Shown: positions 16,399 to 23,849 of the stretch, in pieces
How positions within the stretch are numbered: the first letter of the stretch is position 1
Layout of the letters: every line of letters begins with the position of its first letter
DNA from: DATAGZ01 sp036263455
GTDB lineage: Bacteria > Pseudomonadota > Alphaproteobacteria > Dongiales > Dongiaceae
Assembly: GCA_036263455.1 (NCBI GenBank)
Contig: DATAGZ010000015.1
Span: 1-26,814, forward strand
DNA length: 26,814 nt
Reading direction: 5' to 3'
The notes under the pieces: model-generated
What the model was told of the DNA's origin: nothing
Database searches by the model: none
What the model saw: the letters and a program-made list of their open reading frames with translations, nothing else
Program-made: the position numbers and the translations under genes

Positions 16399-17154
16399 TC
16401 ATTCCGCACCCTCCCCCTCCATCGGCTCGACGCCGTGGCGGCGGATCACTTCACCCAGGGCGTCCGTGACCTGGTCGATCAAACTTCGGTCCGTGCCCCG
16501 CACGACCAGCGCCGTGCCCCACTTCCCCATCCGAAAATACGGATAGGAGCCAATATCGAGGCTGGCGTGACGTTCGGCGAGCGCGCGCATGTCATCGGCG
16601 ATCGTGCTCTCATAGACGAAGGCGCTGATGGTCCGGGAATAGAGCGCCCCTCCACCTCGCAGAAGCGGGCGGACATTGTCGAACATGGCGCGCGCGATTG
16701 CCGGAACGCCGGCAAAGACGAAGACGTTTTCGAGATGGAATCCCGGCGCGGCGCTGACGGGATTGGCGATCAATTCGGCTCCTTCGGGAATGTTGGCCAT
16801 CCGCAGGCGCGCCTCGGTGAGCAGCGCCGGATCGGCATAGTGCCGCGCGAGCAGTGCCACGGCGCGTGGGTCGCGCAGCAGACGGCGGCCGAAGGCCTTG
16901 GCGATCGATTCGGCGGTAATATCGTCATGCGTGGGGCCGATGCCGCCAGTCGTAAAGACATAATCGTAACGGTCGGACAGCGCGCGCACCTGGGCGATGA
17001 TCTCGGCCTCGATATCGGGGATGACCCGCGCTTCGCGCAGCAGGATGTTCTCGGCGAGCAGACCCTGGGCAATATAGTTCAGATTGGCGTCCTGGGTGCG
17101 GCCGGACAGGATTTCATTGCCGATGATCAGGGCCGCCGCTGTGACCTCGCTCAT
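16399..17154 (-). CDS. CinA N-terminal-type (molybdopterin-binding, MoCF domain) protein
   Basis: The 251-aa protein consists only of the COG1058/CinA N-terminal domain. ALIIGNEILSGRTQDAN starts it, VFTTGGIGPTHDDITAESIA follows at about 66-85, and NPVSAAPGFHLENVFVFAGV at about 130-149. The C-terminal nicotinamide-mononucleotide amidase part of full CinA is missing. This short form is common in alphaproteobacteria. Family members hydrolyse ADP-ribose-type compounds in some cases; the activity here is not certain. ATG 17154 overlaps the lipoprotein stop (ATGA), so it is coupled to it; an in-frame extension to 17184 lies wholly within the lipoprotein gene and is rejected. Confidence 0.88.
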   Translation of the reverse strand: MSEVTAAALIIGNEILSGRTQDANLNYIAQGLLAENILLREARVIPDIEAEIIAQVRALSDRYDYVFTTGGIGPTHDDITAESIAKAFGRRLLRDPRAVALLARHYADPALLTEARLRMANIPEGAELIANPVSAAPGFHLENVFVFAGVPAIARAMFDNVRPLLRGGGALYSRTISAFVYESTIADDMRALAERHASLDIGSYPYFRMGKWGTALVVRGTDRSLIDQVTDALGEVIRRHGVEPMEGEGAE

Positions 17155-17468
17155 TTTTCGATGTATCCCCGATCCGTCATGCATTCATGGACGAGATCGC
17201 GCTTGTCCCGGCCGGCGCCGTAATGCTGCAGATTGAGGGTGAGGGAGGTGCTGTTCTCGGCGGCCGACGTGGCTTGATCTCCATTGGGATCGGCCAAGCT
17301 GGGACCGCGCGACCGGCGGTCGCGCGCCAAAGCCGCCTCGGCCAAGCGGTCGCAGGCGGTGAGGTCTTGTGTCAGGCGCTCCTCCTTGACCCCAGCCTTG
17401 GTCCAGCCATGGCCGGCGCAGCCCGCCGCGCCGATTGCCAGCGCCCCCAAAAGAAGAAAAACGCGCAT
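17151..17468 (-). CDS. Small putative lipoprotein
   Basis: The 105-aa protein starts MRVFLLLGALAIGAAGCAGH: a short hydrophobic signal with a lipobox-like IGAAGC, so the mature protein would begin at Cys17. The rest is hydrophilic (KEERLTQDLTACDRLAEAAL, a Cys, then Arg-rich and Asp-rich stretches), with a C-terminal CMTDRGY motif often seen in small alphaproteobacterial outer-membrane lipoproteins. No specific function can be named. ATG 17468 is preferred over an in-frame TTG at 17486 because it places the hydrophobic segment at the N terminus. It is divergent from map and coupled to the cinA-like gene. Confidence 0.7.
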   Translation of the reverse strand: MRVFLLLGALAIGAAGCAGHGWTKAGVKEERLTQDLTACDRLAEAALARDRRSRGPSLADPNGDQATSAAENSTSLTLNLQHYGAGRDKRDLVHECMTDRGYIEK

Positions 17469-17504
17469 CCAACCAGGATGACGCAAATTCCGTCGGAGAG
17501 CAAC

Positions 17505-17532
17505 TTGATGTTTGCCAGAAACGCTTTAGGAT
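17505..17532 (+). promoter_or_regulatory. map: Possible map operon promoter giving a leaderless mRNA
   Basis: TTGATG (17505-17510) and TAGGAT (17527-17532) are 16 nt apart. The predicted start of transcription, 6-8 nt later, falls on or next to the map ATG (17539), and no Shine-Dalgarno at usable distance is seen. This is a pattern match only. Confidence 0.35.
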
Positions 17533-17538
17533 AAAGGC

Positions 17539-18333
17539 ATGGGACACCAGGAACTGCCGATTACGCTCCATGACGAGGCTGCTTTTGCTGGCATGCGCGA
17601 GGCTGGCCGGCTCGCGGCCGAGACACTGGACTTCGTGACCCCGCACGTCGCGGTGGGCGCCACCACCGAGGCGCTCGACCGCCTGTGCCATGATTTCATC
17701 ATTGCGCACGGCGCCATCCCTGCGCCGCTCAATTACAAAGGTTTCCCCAAAAGTATCTGCACCTCCGTCAACCACGTCGTCTGCCACGGCATTCCTGGGC
17801 CACGCACCCTGATCGAGGGCGATATTCTCAATATCGACGTGACCGTGATCCTGGACGGCTGGCACGGCGATTCGAGCCGCATGTTCACGCTGGGCAAGGT
17901 CGGGCGCCAGGCCGAGCGGCTGATCGAGGTCACCCACGAGGCGATGATGGCTGGCATCGCCGCGGCCCAGCCGGGCGCCTATTTCGGCGATATCGGTCAC
18001 GCGATCCAAACCCTGGTCGAAGGCGCCCGGTTCTCGGTGGTGCGTGATTTTTGCGGGCACGGCATCGGGCGGATCTTTCACGATGCACCGCAAGTGCTGC
18101 ATTTCGGCGAGGCGGGTACTGGACCGCGGATCGAGCCGGGCATGTTCTTTACCGTGGAACCCATGGTGAATGCCGGGCGCCATGAGGTGAAGGTCCTGGA
18201 AGACGGCTGGACCGCCGTGACCCGCGACCGCAAACTCTCCGCCCAATTCGAACATACGGTCGGCATCACCGCCCAGGGTCCGGAAATCATGACCCTGTCA
18301 CCCAAAGGGTGGCACCTGCCGCCTTATGCCTGA
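17539..18333 (+). CDS. map: Methionine aminopeptidase, type I
   Basis: The 264-aa enzyme removes the N-terminal Met from nascent proteins. The five metal ligands of the pita-bread fold are all visible: Asp100 (NIDVTV), Asp111 (HGDSSRMF), His174 (CGHGIGRIFH), Glu207 (FTVEPM) and Glu238 (QFEHTVGIT). SVNHVVCHGIPGPRTL is the substrate-binding His segment. It has no N-terminal zinc finger, and its length is normal for type Ia. It starts a plus-strand operon; its stop overlaps radC by 8 nt. Confidence 0.97.
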   Translation: MGHQELPITLHDEAAFAGMREAGRLAAETLDFVTPHVAVGATTEALDRLCHDFIIAHGAIPAPLNYKGFPKSICTSVNHVVCHGIPGPRTLIEGDILNIDVTVILDGWHGDSSRMFTLGKVGRQAERLIEVTHEAMMAGIAAAQPGAYFGDIGHAIQTLVEGARFSVVRDFCGHGIGRIFHDAPQVLHFGEAGTGPRIEPGMFFTVEPMVNAGRHEVKVLEDGWTAVTRDRKLSAQFEHTVGITAQGPEIMTLSPKGWHLPPYA

Positions 18334-19018
18334 TTCGTCGCCTCATTATGCCGGCCACCGCGAAAGGTTACGCGATCGTTTTCTGAGAGGCGGAACCCAG
18401 GCACTCGCCGATTACGAGGTACTGGAATTGCTTCTGTTCCTCGCCAAGCCGCGCGGCGACGTCAAACCGCTCGCTAAGGAATTGATCCGGCGTTTCGGCG
18501 GTTTCGGAGCGGTCATGGCCGCCCCGCCCATCGAACTCGAGGGGATCAAGGGCGTCGGCGACACCACTGTCGCGGCCATCAAAATCGTTCAGGCCGCGGC
18601 CCATCTCATGCAGCGCCAGGAGCTCGACCATCGCCCCGTGCTCGATACGTGGGACGCTTTGATCGGCTATTGCCATTCGATCATGGCCCATGAACGGATC
18701 GAGCAGTTCCGGCTGATCTTTCTGAATGGCAAGAACAGCGTCATTGCCGATGAATTGCAGCAGCGCGGCACAATCGATCACACACCCGTCTATGTCCGCG
18801 AAGTGGTGAAGCGGGCGCTCGAACTGGGCGCTTCCGCCCTGGTCATGGTCCATAACCATCCGACCGGCGATCCCAAACCTTCGCGCGAAGATATCCAGAT
18901 CACGCAGACGATCCGCCAGGCGCTGGAGAAGGTCGACATCCGTCTTTATGACCACATCATCATCGGCCGGCATGGTCATGCCTCGCTGCGTTCGCTCGGG
19001 CTCATCGAAAAAAGATGA
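18326..19018 (+). CDS. radC: RadC family protein (JAB/MPN domain)
   Basis: The 230-aa protein has an N-terminal helix-hairpin-helix-like region (LIRRFGGFGAVMAAP, LEGIKGVGDTTVAAIKIVQA) and a C-terminal JAB1/MPN domain with the metal motif MVHNHPTGDPKPSREDI (His176, His178, Asp189) and a preceding IEQFRLIFLNGKN strand. It is named for DNA repair, but the real function is unresolved and peptidase- or nuclease-like activity has been suggested. Length is normal. The ATG lies 8 nt inside map, and its TGA overlaps the ATG of the aldehyde dehydrogenase (ATGA). Confidence 0.95.
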   Translation: MPDSSPHYAGHRERLRDRFLRGGTQALADYEVLELLLFLAKPRGDVKPLAKELIRRFGGFGAVMAAPPIELEGIKGVGDTTVAAIKIVQAAAHLMQRQELDHRPVLDTWDALIGYCHSIMAHERIEQFRLIFLNGKNSVIADELQQRGTIDHTPVYVREVVKRALELGASALVMVHNHPTGDPKPSREDIQITQTIRQALEKVDIRLYDHIIIGRHGHASLRSLGLIEKR

Positions 19019-20457
19019 CGGCCAAGCCGCTTCTGCTTGCCGGTCGCTGGCGGGAAACCGGCGCGCTTCTTGGAAACGATAATCCTTCCGATCTCGACCG
19101 TCCCGTCGGAACCTACTGCGTCGCCGCCGCGGCCGAGGTGGAAGAGGCCATCGCCGCCGGACAGCGCGCTTTTCCCGCGTGGCGAGACACCGATCCCCAG
19201 ACTCGCGCCGATATCCTCGAACGGATCGGCGTCGAACTGATCGCGCGGTGCGATGAATTGGGCCGCCAGCTTTCCGAGGAACAAGGAAAGATTTTGCCTG
19301 ACGGCATCGCCGAGGTGAAGCGCGCCGGACAGATCTTCAAATTCTACGGAGGAGAAGCGCTGCGCCTGGATGGTGATAGCCTTGCCTCGCTCCGGCCGCG
19401 CATGCGCGCCGAGGTGCGGCGCGAACCGCTCGGGCTGGTGGCGGCCATCACTCCATGGAATTTCCCCATAGGCGTCGCCGCCTGGAAGGTGGCGCCGGCG
19501 CTCGCCTGTGGCAATTGCGTCATGCTCAAGCCCTCGGAACTGGCGCCAGCCAGCGCCTGGTCGTTGGCCGAGATTATCCAGCGCGCCGGCTTGCCTCCGG
19601 GCGTTTTCCAGCTTCTCGTTGGCGGGCCTGAGCTCGGCGAGGCCCTGGTGGCGCGCCCCGAGCTTGCCGGGATCACCTTCACCGGGTCCACCGCGACTGG
19701 CCGGCGGATCGCCGCCGCGGCTGCTCCGCATTTCTGCCGGCTCCAGCTCGAAATGGGCGGCAAGAACCCTCTGATCGTGTTGGCGGATGGCGACATCGAA
19801 CTCGCCGTCACGGCGGCCTTCCAGGGAGCGTTTTTGGCGGCCGGCCAGCGATGCACCGCGACCAGCCGGATCATCGTCGCGCGGCCGGTCCTCGCGCGTT
19901 TCGTCGAGGGATTAGTGGCACGCATGAAGGCTGTCCGCGTGGGTCACGCGCTTGCGTCTGAAAGTGAGATCGGGCCGGTCATTGACGCCCGTCAGATGCG
20001 GAAGAATCAAGAATATATCGCGCTTGGCAAGAGCGAGGGAGCGGAGCTCGTCCAGGGCGGCGAGGTACTGACCCGCTCGACACGCGGCCATTATCTCGCG
20101 CCGGCGCTGTTCGTGGGTACGCACAATGGGATGCGAATCAACCGGGAGGAAATCTTCGGCCCCATCGCGGCCGTGATCCCCGCGGAAGATTACGACGAGG
20201 CGCTGGCGCTCGCCAATGACTGCGCGTATGGACTGACCGCGGCGCTGATCTCAGGCAAGCAGGCGATTGCCGAACATTTCAAGCAGCATGTCGAGACGGG
20301 GCTCGCCATCGTCAATGGGCCGACGGTCGGCGCCGACTATCACGCACCTTTCGGCGGCCGCAAGGATTCTTCTTATGGCTGGAGGGAAACCGGCCGCGTC
20401 GCCAAGGATTTCTTCACCCTCTCCAAGACCATCTATCAAGGCGGCCTCCATGGCTGA
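19015..20457 (+). CDS. NAD(P)-dependent aldehyde dehydrogenase
   Basis: The 480-aa enzyme oxidises an aldehyde to the acid. TPWNFP with the oxyanion Asn149, the nucleotide loop FTGSTATGR (222-230), the general base Glu246 in LQLEMGGKNP and the nucleophile Cys280 in AAGQRCTATSR are all present; EEIFGPI lies near 377-383. The GQRCTATSR context resembles alpha-ketoglutaric semialdehyde and succinate semialdehyde dehydrogenases, so a small dicarboxylate semialdehyde is a likely substrate, but this is inference. The end FGGRKDSSYGWRE is typical. It is coupled with radC upstream (4 nt) and the dioxygenase downstream (8 nt). Confidence 0.93.
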   Translation: MTAKPLLLAGRWRETGALLGNDNPSDLDRPVGTYCVAAAAEVEEAIAAGQRAFPAWRDTDPQTRADILERIGVELIARCDELGRQLSEEQGKILPDGIAEVKRAGQIFKFYGGEALRLDGDSLASLRPRMRAEVRREPLGLVAAITPWNFPIGVAAWKVAPALACGNCVMLKPSELAPASAWSLAEIIQRAGLPPGVFQLLVGGPELGEALVARPELAGITFTGSTATGRRIAAAAAPHFCRLQLEMGGKNPLIVLADGDIELAVTAAFQGAFLAAGQRCTATSRIIVARPVLARFVEGLVARMKAVRVGHALASESEIGPVIDARQMRKNQEYIALGKSEGAELVQGGEVLTRSTRGHYLAPALFVGTHNGMRINREEIFGPIAAVIPAEDYDEALALANDCAYGLTAALISGKQAIAEHFKQHVETGLAIVNGPTVGADYHAPFGGRKDSSYGWRETGRVAKDFFTLSKTIYQGGLHG

Positions 20458-21235
20458 GCAGCCAATTCTCTTTGTTTCGCATGGGGCGCCCACTTTGCCC
20501 TTCGATGACATTCCGGCGCGACGGTTTCTGGTCGAGCTGGGCCAGTCGCTTCCCACGCCCGATGCAATCGTCGCCATATCCGCCCATTGGGAAGACCGCC
20601 CCGCGCGGATCGGTGCGGCGGCGGCACCCGAAACGATCCATGATTTCCATGGCTTTCCCTCGGCACTTTACGAGACCCGCTATGGCGCACCCGGTGCGCC
20701 GGATCTGGCGGCTTCAGTGTGCGCTGACCTCACCCAGGCGGGGATCGCGTGCGTGCCGGATGCCGTGCGCGGCCGCGACCATGGCGTATGGAACCCACTG
20801 ATGCTGCTCTTTCCGCATGCCCATGTGCCGGTGATCCAGCTCTCCCTAATTGCGAGCGAGGGACCAGCCGCCCATTACGCAGTGGGAGAAGCGCTCTCCG
20901 CGTTGCCACGCCGCAATATCTTGCTCCTGGCGAGCGGCGGTGCGGTTCATAATCTCCGCGCCGTACAGTGGCAGGGCGGGGCTACGCCCGACTGGGCGCG
21001 CACTTTCGATGACTGGCTTGCGGACAAAATCGGAGCGGGTGCCGCGGAAGATCTGCTTGCGTACCGGGCGCAGGCCCCGCATGCTGTCCTTGCCCATCCT
21101 AGCGAGGAACATCTTCTGCCGCTGTTCTGCGCTTTGGGCGCGGCGCAAGGACACCCAGGCCGGACACTTCATCGCTCCTTCGCCTTGGGTTCGCTGAGCA
21201 TGAGCGCTTTTTGCTGGGACGCGCCCCTGGCTTAA
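20450..21235 (+). CDS. LigB-type extradiol dioxygenase (4,5-DOPA dioxygenase family)
   Basis: The 261-aa protein matches the class III extradiol ring-cleavage dioxygenase family that includes YgiD/DODA. Metal ligands are visible as His11 (FVSHGAPT), His46 (SAHWED) and His167 (GGAVHNL), with the same spacing as in YgiD. DFHGFPSALYETRYGAPG (65-82) and GRDHGVWNPLMLLFP (108-122) are family signatures, and HPSEEHLLPLF follows at 216. A physiological substrate cannot be given: family members open catechol rings such as DOPA. ATG 20450 lies within the end of the dehydrogenase gene, which fits coupling and the family N terminus. Confidence 0.92.
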   Translation: MAEQPILFVSHGAPTLPFDDIPARRFLVELGQSLPTPDAIVAISAHWEDRPARIGAAAAPETIHDFHGFPSALYETRYGAPGAPDLAASVCADLTQAGIACVPDAVRGRDHGVWNPLMLLFPHAHVPVIQLSLIASEGPAAHYAVGEALSALPRRNILLLASGGAVHNLRAVQWQGGATPDWARTFDDWLADKIGAGAAEDLLAYRAQAPHAVLAHPSEEHLLPLFCALGAAQGHPGRTLHRSFALGSLSMSAFCWDAPLA

Positions 21236-21236
21236 G

Positions 21237-21260
21237 CCGGGCCTATCGCCGGGGTTTTTT
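21237..21260 (+). terminator. Intrinsic terminator of the map operon, inside the 3' end of uvrB
   Basis: CCGGGC (21237-21242) pairs with GCCGGG (21248-21253) with one G-G mismatch and a 5-nt loop, followed by G and six T (21255-21260). It starts 1 nt after the dioxygenase stop. The uvrB stop codon is in its loop region, so the terminator is built from uvrB coding sequence on the other strand. Confidence 0.55.
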
Positions 21261-23393
21261 CTTCATGGCTCGTTCGCCCGGCCGGCCGGAACGCGAGCGC
21301 GCCTGGGGCTTTCCAGCTACGGACGTCACGGCCAAACCAAGGTCGAGCGATTCGAGTCGCTTGATCTCGTCGCGCAGCCGGGCCGCCTCCTCGAATTCGA
21401 GATGGGCGGCGGCACCCTTCATCTGCTCTTCGAGCGAAGCGATGACCGATTTCAGATTATGGCCAATCAGATGGGCCTCGCCGGTCGCACCGGTATCGAC
21501 GGTCATGTGGTCGGCCTCGTATACCGAGCCGAGGATGTCGCCGATATTCTTCTTGATCGATTCCGGTGTGATGCCGTTGGCGGCGTTATAGGCCTGCTGC
21601 TTTTCGCGCCGCCGATTGGTTTCCTCGATTGCATAGGTTAGCGAATCCGTCATACGGTCGGCATAGAGCAGAACGCGCCCGTCGATATTGCGCGCCGCCC
21701 GGCCGATCGTCTGGACGAGCGAGGTTTTGGAGCGCAAAAACCCTTCCTTGTCCGCGTCCAAGATGCAGACCAGGGCACATTCCGGTATGTCGAGTCCCTC
21801 GCGCAGAAGATTGATGCCCACCAGCACATCGAAAGCGCCCAGGCGCAGATCGCGGATGATCTCGATGCGTTCGAGCGTGTCAATGTCTGAATGGATATAA
21901 CGCACGCGGATCCCCGCATCGTGTAGATATTCCGTGAGATCCTCGGCCATCCGCTTGGTCAGCGTCGTCACCAGAACGCGCTGGCCTTTGCGTGCCATTT
22001 CCCGACATTCGGCGATGACGTCGTCCACCTGGGTCTCCGTGGGTCGTACGATGCAAACCGGATCGATGAGCCCGGTGGGGCGGATCACTTGTTCGGCGAA
22101 GGTTCCACCCGTCTGGTTCAGCTCCCAAGGTCCGGGCGTCGCCGAGACGCAGATCGTCTCAGGCCGCATGCGTTCCCATTCCTCGAATTTCAAAGGACGA
22201 TTATCGCAGCAGGAAGGGAGGCGAAAGCCGTATTCGGCGAGCGTCGACTTGCGTTGGAAATCGCCGCGATACATGCCGCCGAGCTGGGGAATGGTTACGT
22301 GGCTTTCATCGACGATGAGCAGCGCATCCTGAGGCAGATATTCGAACAGGGTGGGTGGCGGTTCGCCCGGCTTGCGGCCCGTGAGGAAACGGGAATAATT
22401 TTCGATCCCGGCGCATACCCCGGTTGCCTCGATCATCTCGAGGTCGAACAGGGTGCGCTGTTCGAGCCGCTGCGCCTCCAGCACTCGGCCGGCGCTATGG
22501 TATTCCTCGAGCCGTCCCTTGAGCTCCTGCTTGATGAGTTTAACCGCCTGTTGCAGGGTCGGTTTCGGCGTGACGTAGTGCGAATTGGCGAAAACCTTGA
22601 TCTCGCGCAGGGTCGCGGTCTTCTCGCCGGTCAGAGGATCGAATTCCGTAATGCTCTCGATCTCGTCCCCGAACAGCGACAGGCGCCAGGCGCGGTCCTC
22701 CATGTGGGCCGGGAAGAGATCGACGGTGTCGCCTCTCACCCGGAAGGTGCCGCGGTGGAAATCGACGTCGTTGCGCTTGTATTGCAGTTCGACCAGGCGG
22801 CGCACAAACTGGTCACGCTCGACCGTGTCACCATGCTTGAGATCGATGACCATGGTGGAGTAGGTCTCGGGCGCGCCGATGCCATAGATGCACGAGACCG
22901 AGGCGACAATGATGACATCGCGCCGTTCGAACAGCGCGCGGGTCGCCGAGTGGCGCATCCGGTTGATCTGCTCGTTAAGCATCGACTCTTTTTCAATAAA
23001 AGTATCGGTGCGCGGCACATAGGCTTCCGGCTGATAGTAATCGTAGTAAGAGACGAAATATTCGACCGCATTGTTGGGGAAGAACGATTTCATTTCGCCG
23101 TAAAGCTGGGCCGCGAGGGTCTTATTGGGTGCGAGGATAAGGGTAGGCCGGTTGAGCGTGGCTATGACATGCGCCATGGTGAAGGTTTTGCCCGAGCCGG
23201 TAACCCCGAGCAGGACCTGATCGCGCTCGCCCTGCCTCAGTCCGGCGAGCAGCTGAGCAATCGCCTGGGGCTGATCGCCCGCGGGCCGATAATCCGAGAT
23301 CAACTCAAAGGGTCGACTGGAGAATGCCTGCTGTGGCCGGATCAGAGTTTCGGCAATTCGGGGCTGCGGCAGAGGATTGTGCATCGCCGTCAT
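21243..23393 (-). CDS. uvrB: Excinuclease ABC subunit B
   Basis: The 716-aa DNA helicase-like subunit of nucleotide excision repair verifies damage and loads UvrC. In order it has DYRPAGDQPQAI, the P-loop GVTGSGKT (about 63-70), the beta-hairpin YDYYQPEAYVPRTDTFIEKE, the helicase motif DESHVTIPQ, TKRMAEDLTEYL, and QTIGRAARNIDGRVLLYAD. The C-terminal UVR motif (ASLEEQMKGAAAHLEFEEAA) binds UvrC, and a basic tail ends it. ATG 23393 is chosen because GGGGGAAGAAGG lies 8 nt before it; an in-frame ATG at 23423 (10 residues longer) and one at 23384 are alternatives. It is convergent with the map operon. Confidence 0.96.
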   Translation of the reverse strand: MTAMHNPLPQPRIAETLIRPQQAFSSRPFELISDYRPAGDQPQAIAQLLAGLRQGERDQVLLGVTGSGKTFTMAHVIATLNRPTLILAPNKTLAAQLYGEMKSFFPNNAVEYFVSYYDYYQPEAYVPRTDTFIEKESMLNEQINRMRHSATRALFERRDVIIVASVSCIYGIGAPETYSTMVIDLKHGDTVERDQFVRRLVELQYKRNDVDFHRGTFRVRGDTVDLFPAHMEDRAWRLSLFGDEIESITEFDPLTGEKTATLREIKVFANSHYVTPKPTLQQAVKLIKQELKGRLEEYHSAGRVLEAQRLEQRTLFDLEMIEATGVCAGIENYSRFLTGRKPGEPPPTLFEYLPQDALLIVDESHVTIPQLGGMYRGDFQRKSTLAEYGFRLPSCCDNRPLKFEEWERMRPETICVSATPGPWELNQTGGTFAEQVIRPTGLIDPVCIVRPTETQVDDVIAECREMARKGQRVLVTTLTKRMAEDLTEYLHDAGIRVRYIHSDIDTLERIEIIRDLRLGAFDVLVGINLLREGLDIPECALVCILDADKEGFLRSKTSLVQTIGRAARNIDGRVLLYADRMTDSLTYAIEETNRRREKQQAYNAANGITPESIKKNIGDILGSVYEADHMTVDTGATGEAHLIGHNLKSVIASLEEQMKGAAAHLEFEEAARLRDEIKRLESLDLGLAVTSVAGKPQARSRSGRPGERAMKKKPRR

Positions 23394-23473
23394 AATATAG
23401 GCCTTCTTCCCCCGCTTTTCCATTCTCGATCTTGAGGATTCGCGAGATGAAGCTCAGCCACTGGGAGGAAGAA

Positions 23474-23623
23474 TCAGCCGGCGCGGGCATGGCCAGTCTC
23501 GTGGGCGGTTTGGGCATAAGTCCCGTGAATCCTATCCGTGGGAAGGGTAGCCAATAAAAAGAGCAGTAAGCCCGCCGCGATGCCGGCCATACATAAACGA
23601 GGGGTGAGACGCAGCTGTGGCAT
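23474..23623 (-). CDS. 49-aa putative membrane or secreted peptide
   Basis: The small ORF starts ATG at 23621-23623 with a near-perfect Shine-Dalgarno, GGAGG, 4 nt upstream, among the strongest in the window. The product begins MPQLRLTPRLCMAGIAAGLL and has one hydrophobic segment at about 12-27 after a basic N terminus. It is followed by a polar tail rich in Thr, His and Ala (residues 28-49), so it would be a single-span membrane peptide or an exported peptide. It resembles no family I know. The frame ends 50-80 nt before uvrB on the same strand, so the two may be cotranscribed. A perfect dyad lies just upstream. Confidence 0.5.
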   Translation of the reverse strand: MPQLRLTPRLCMAGIAAGLLLFLLATLPTDRIHGTYAQTAHETGHARAG

Positions 23624-23636
23624 GTTTCCTCCAGTT

Positions 23637-23665
23637 GTTCTTCGCAGAAAATCCTTGCGAAGAAC
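23637..23665 (-). promoter_or_regulatory. Perfect 10-bp inverted repeat in the leader of the 49-aa gene
   Basis: Read on the minus strand, GTTCTTCGCA and TGCGAAGAAC (10-bp arms) flank a 9-nt loop, and the second arm ends 4 nt before the GGAGG of the small gene. It could be a protein operator (SOS-like position before uvrB, although it does not look like an alphaproteobacterial LexA box) or an RNA hairpin that controls access to the ribosome-binding site. Confidence 0.45.
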
Positions 23666-23777
23666 TGATGCTTACCTGGGGTTTACGACGAATACGCGAA
23701 GCTTTTATGGCCTTGTCTGGGCAAAATTGAGGCACGCGCCAGTAGCGCCTGAAAGGACGGGTTCAGTACCTCGGAAA

Positions 23778-23813
23778 GGCGTAACGCCGCGCGCAGGGCT
23801 GCGGCGTTACGCC
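23778..23813 (-). terminator. Perfect 13-bp hairpin after the 796-aa RTX gene
   Basis: GGCGTAACGCCGC (23778-23790) and its exact complement (23801-23813) flank a 10-nt loop, 36 nt after the RTX stop on the minus strand. A weak U-rich stretch (CTTTCC) follows. The remaining gap to the 49-aa gene (about 23666-23777) shows no gene. Confidence 0.6.
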
Positions 23814-23849
23814 ATGTTCGATGGCTGGGCTTATCCCGGACAATCGCCC

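Noticed and set aside
12197..16407. Possible attachment-site repeat: ATTCCGC in the tRNA T-arm (12197-12203) and again at 16401-16407 beyond the large gene
   Set aside because: Only 7 exact bases plus a loosely similar CCCT; expected by chance at this length, and the second copy lies in the cinA-like coding end. Not called an att site.
17185..18255. 356-codon minus-strand frame opposite map
   Set aside because: Shadow of map and of the lipoprotein gene in another frame; no recognisable domain.
22089..23435. 448-codon frame opposite uvrB
   Set aside because: Antisense shadow of a fully recognised gene; no family pattern.
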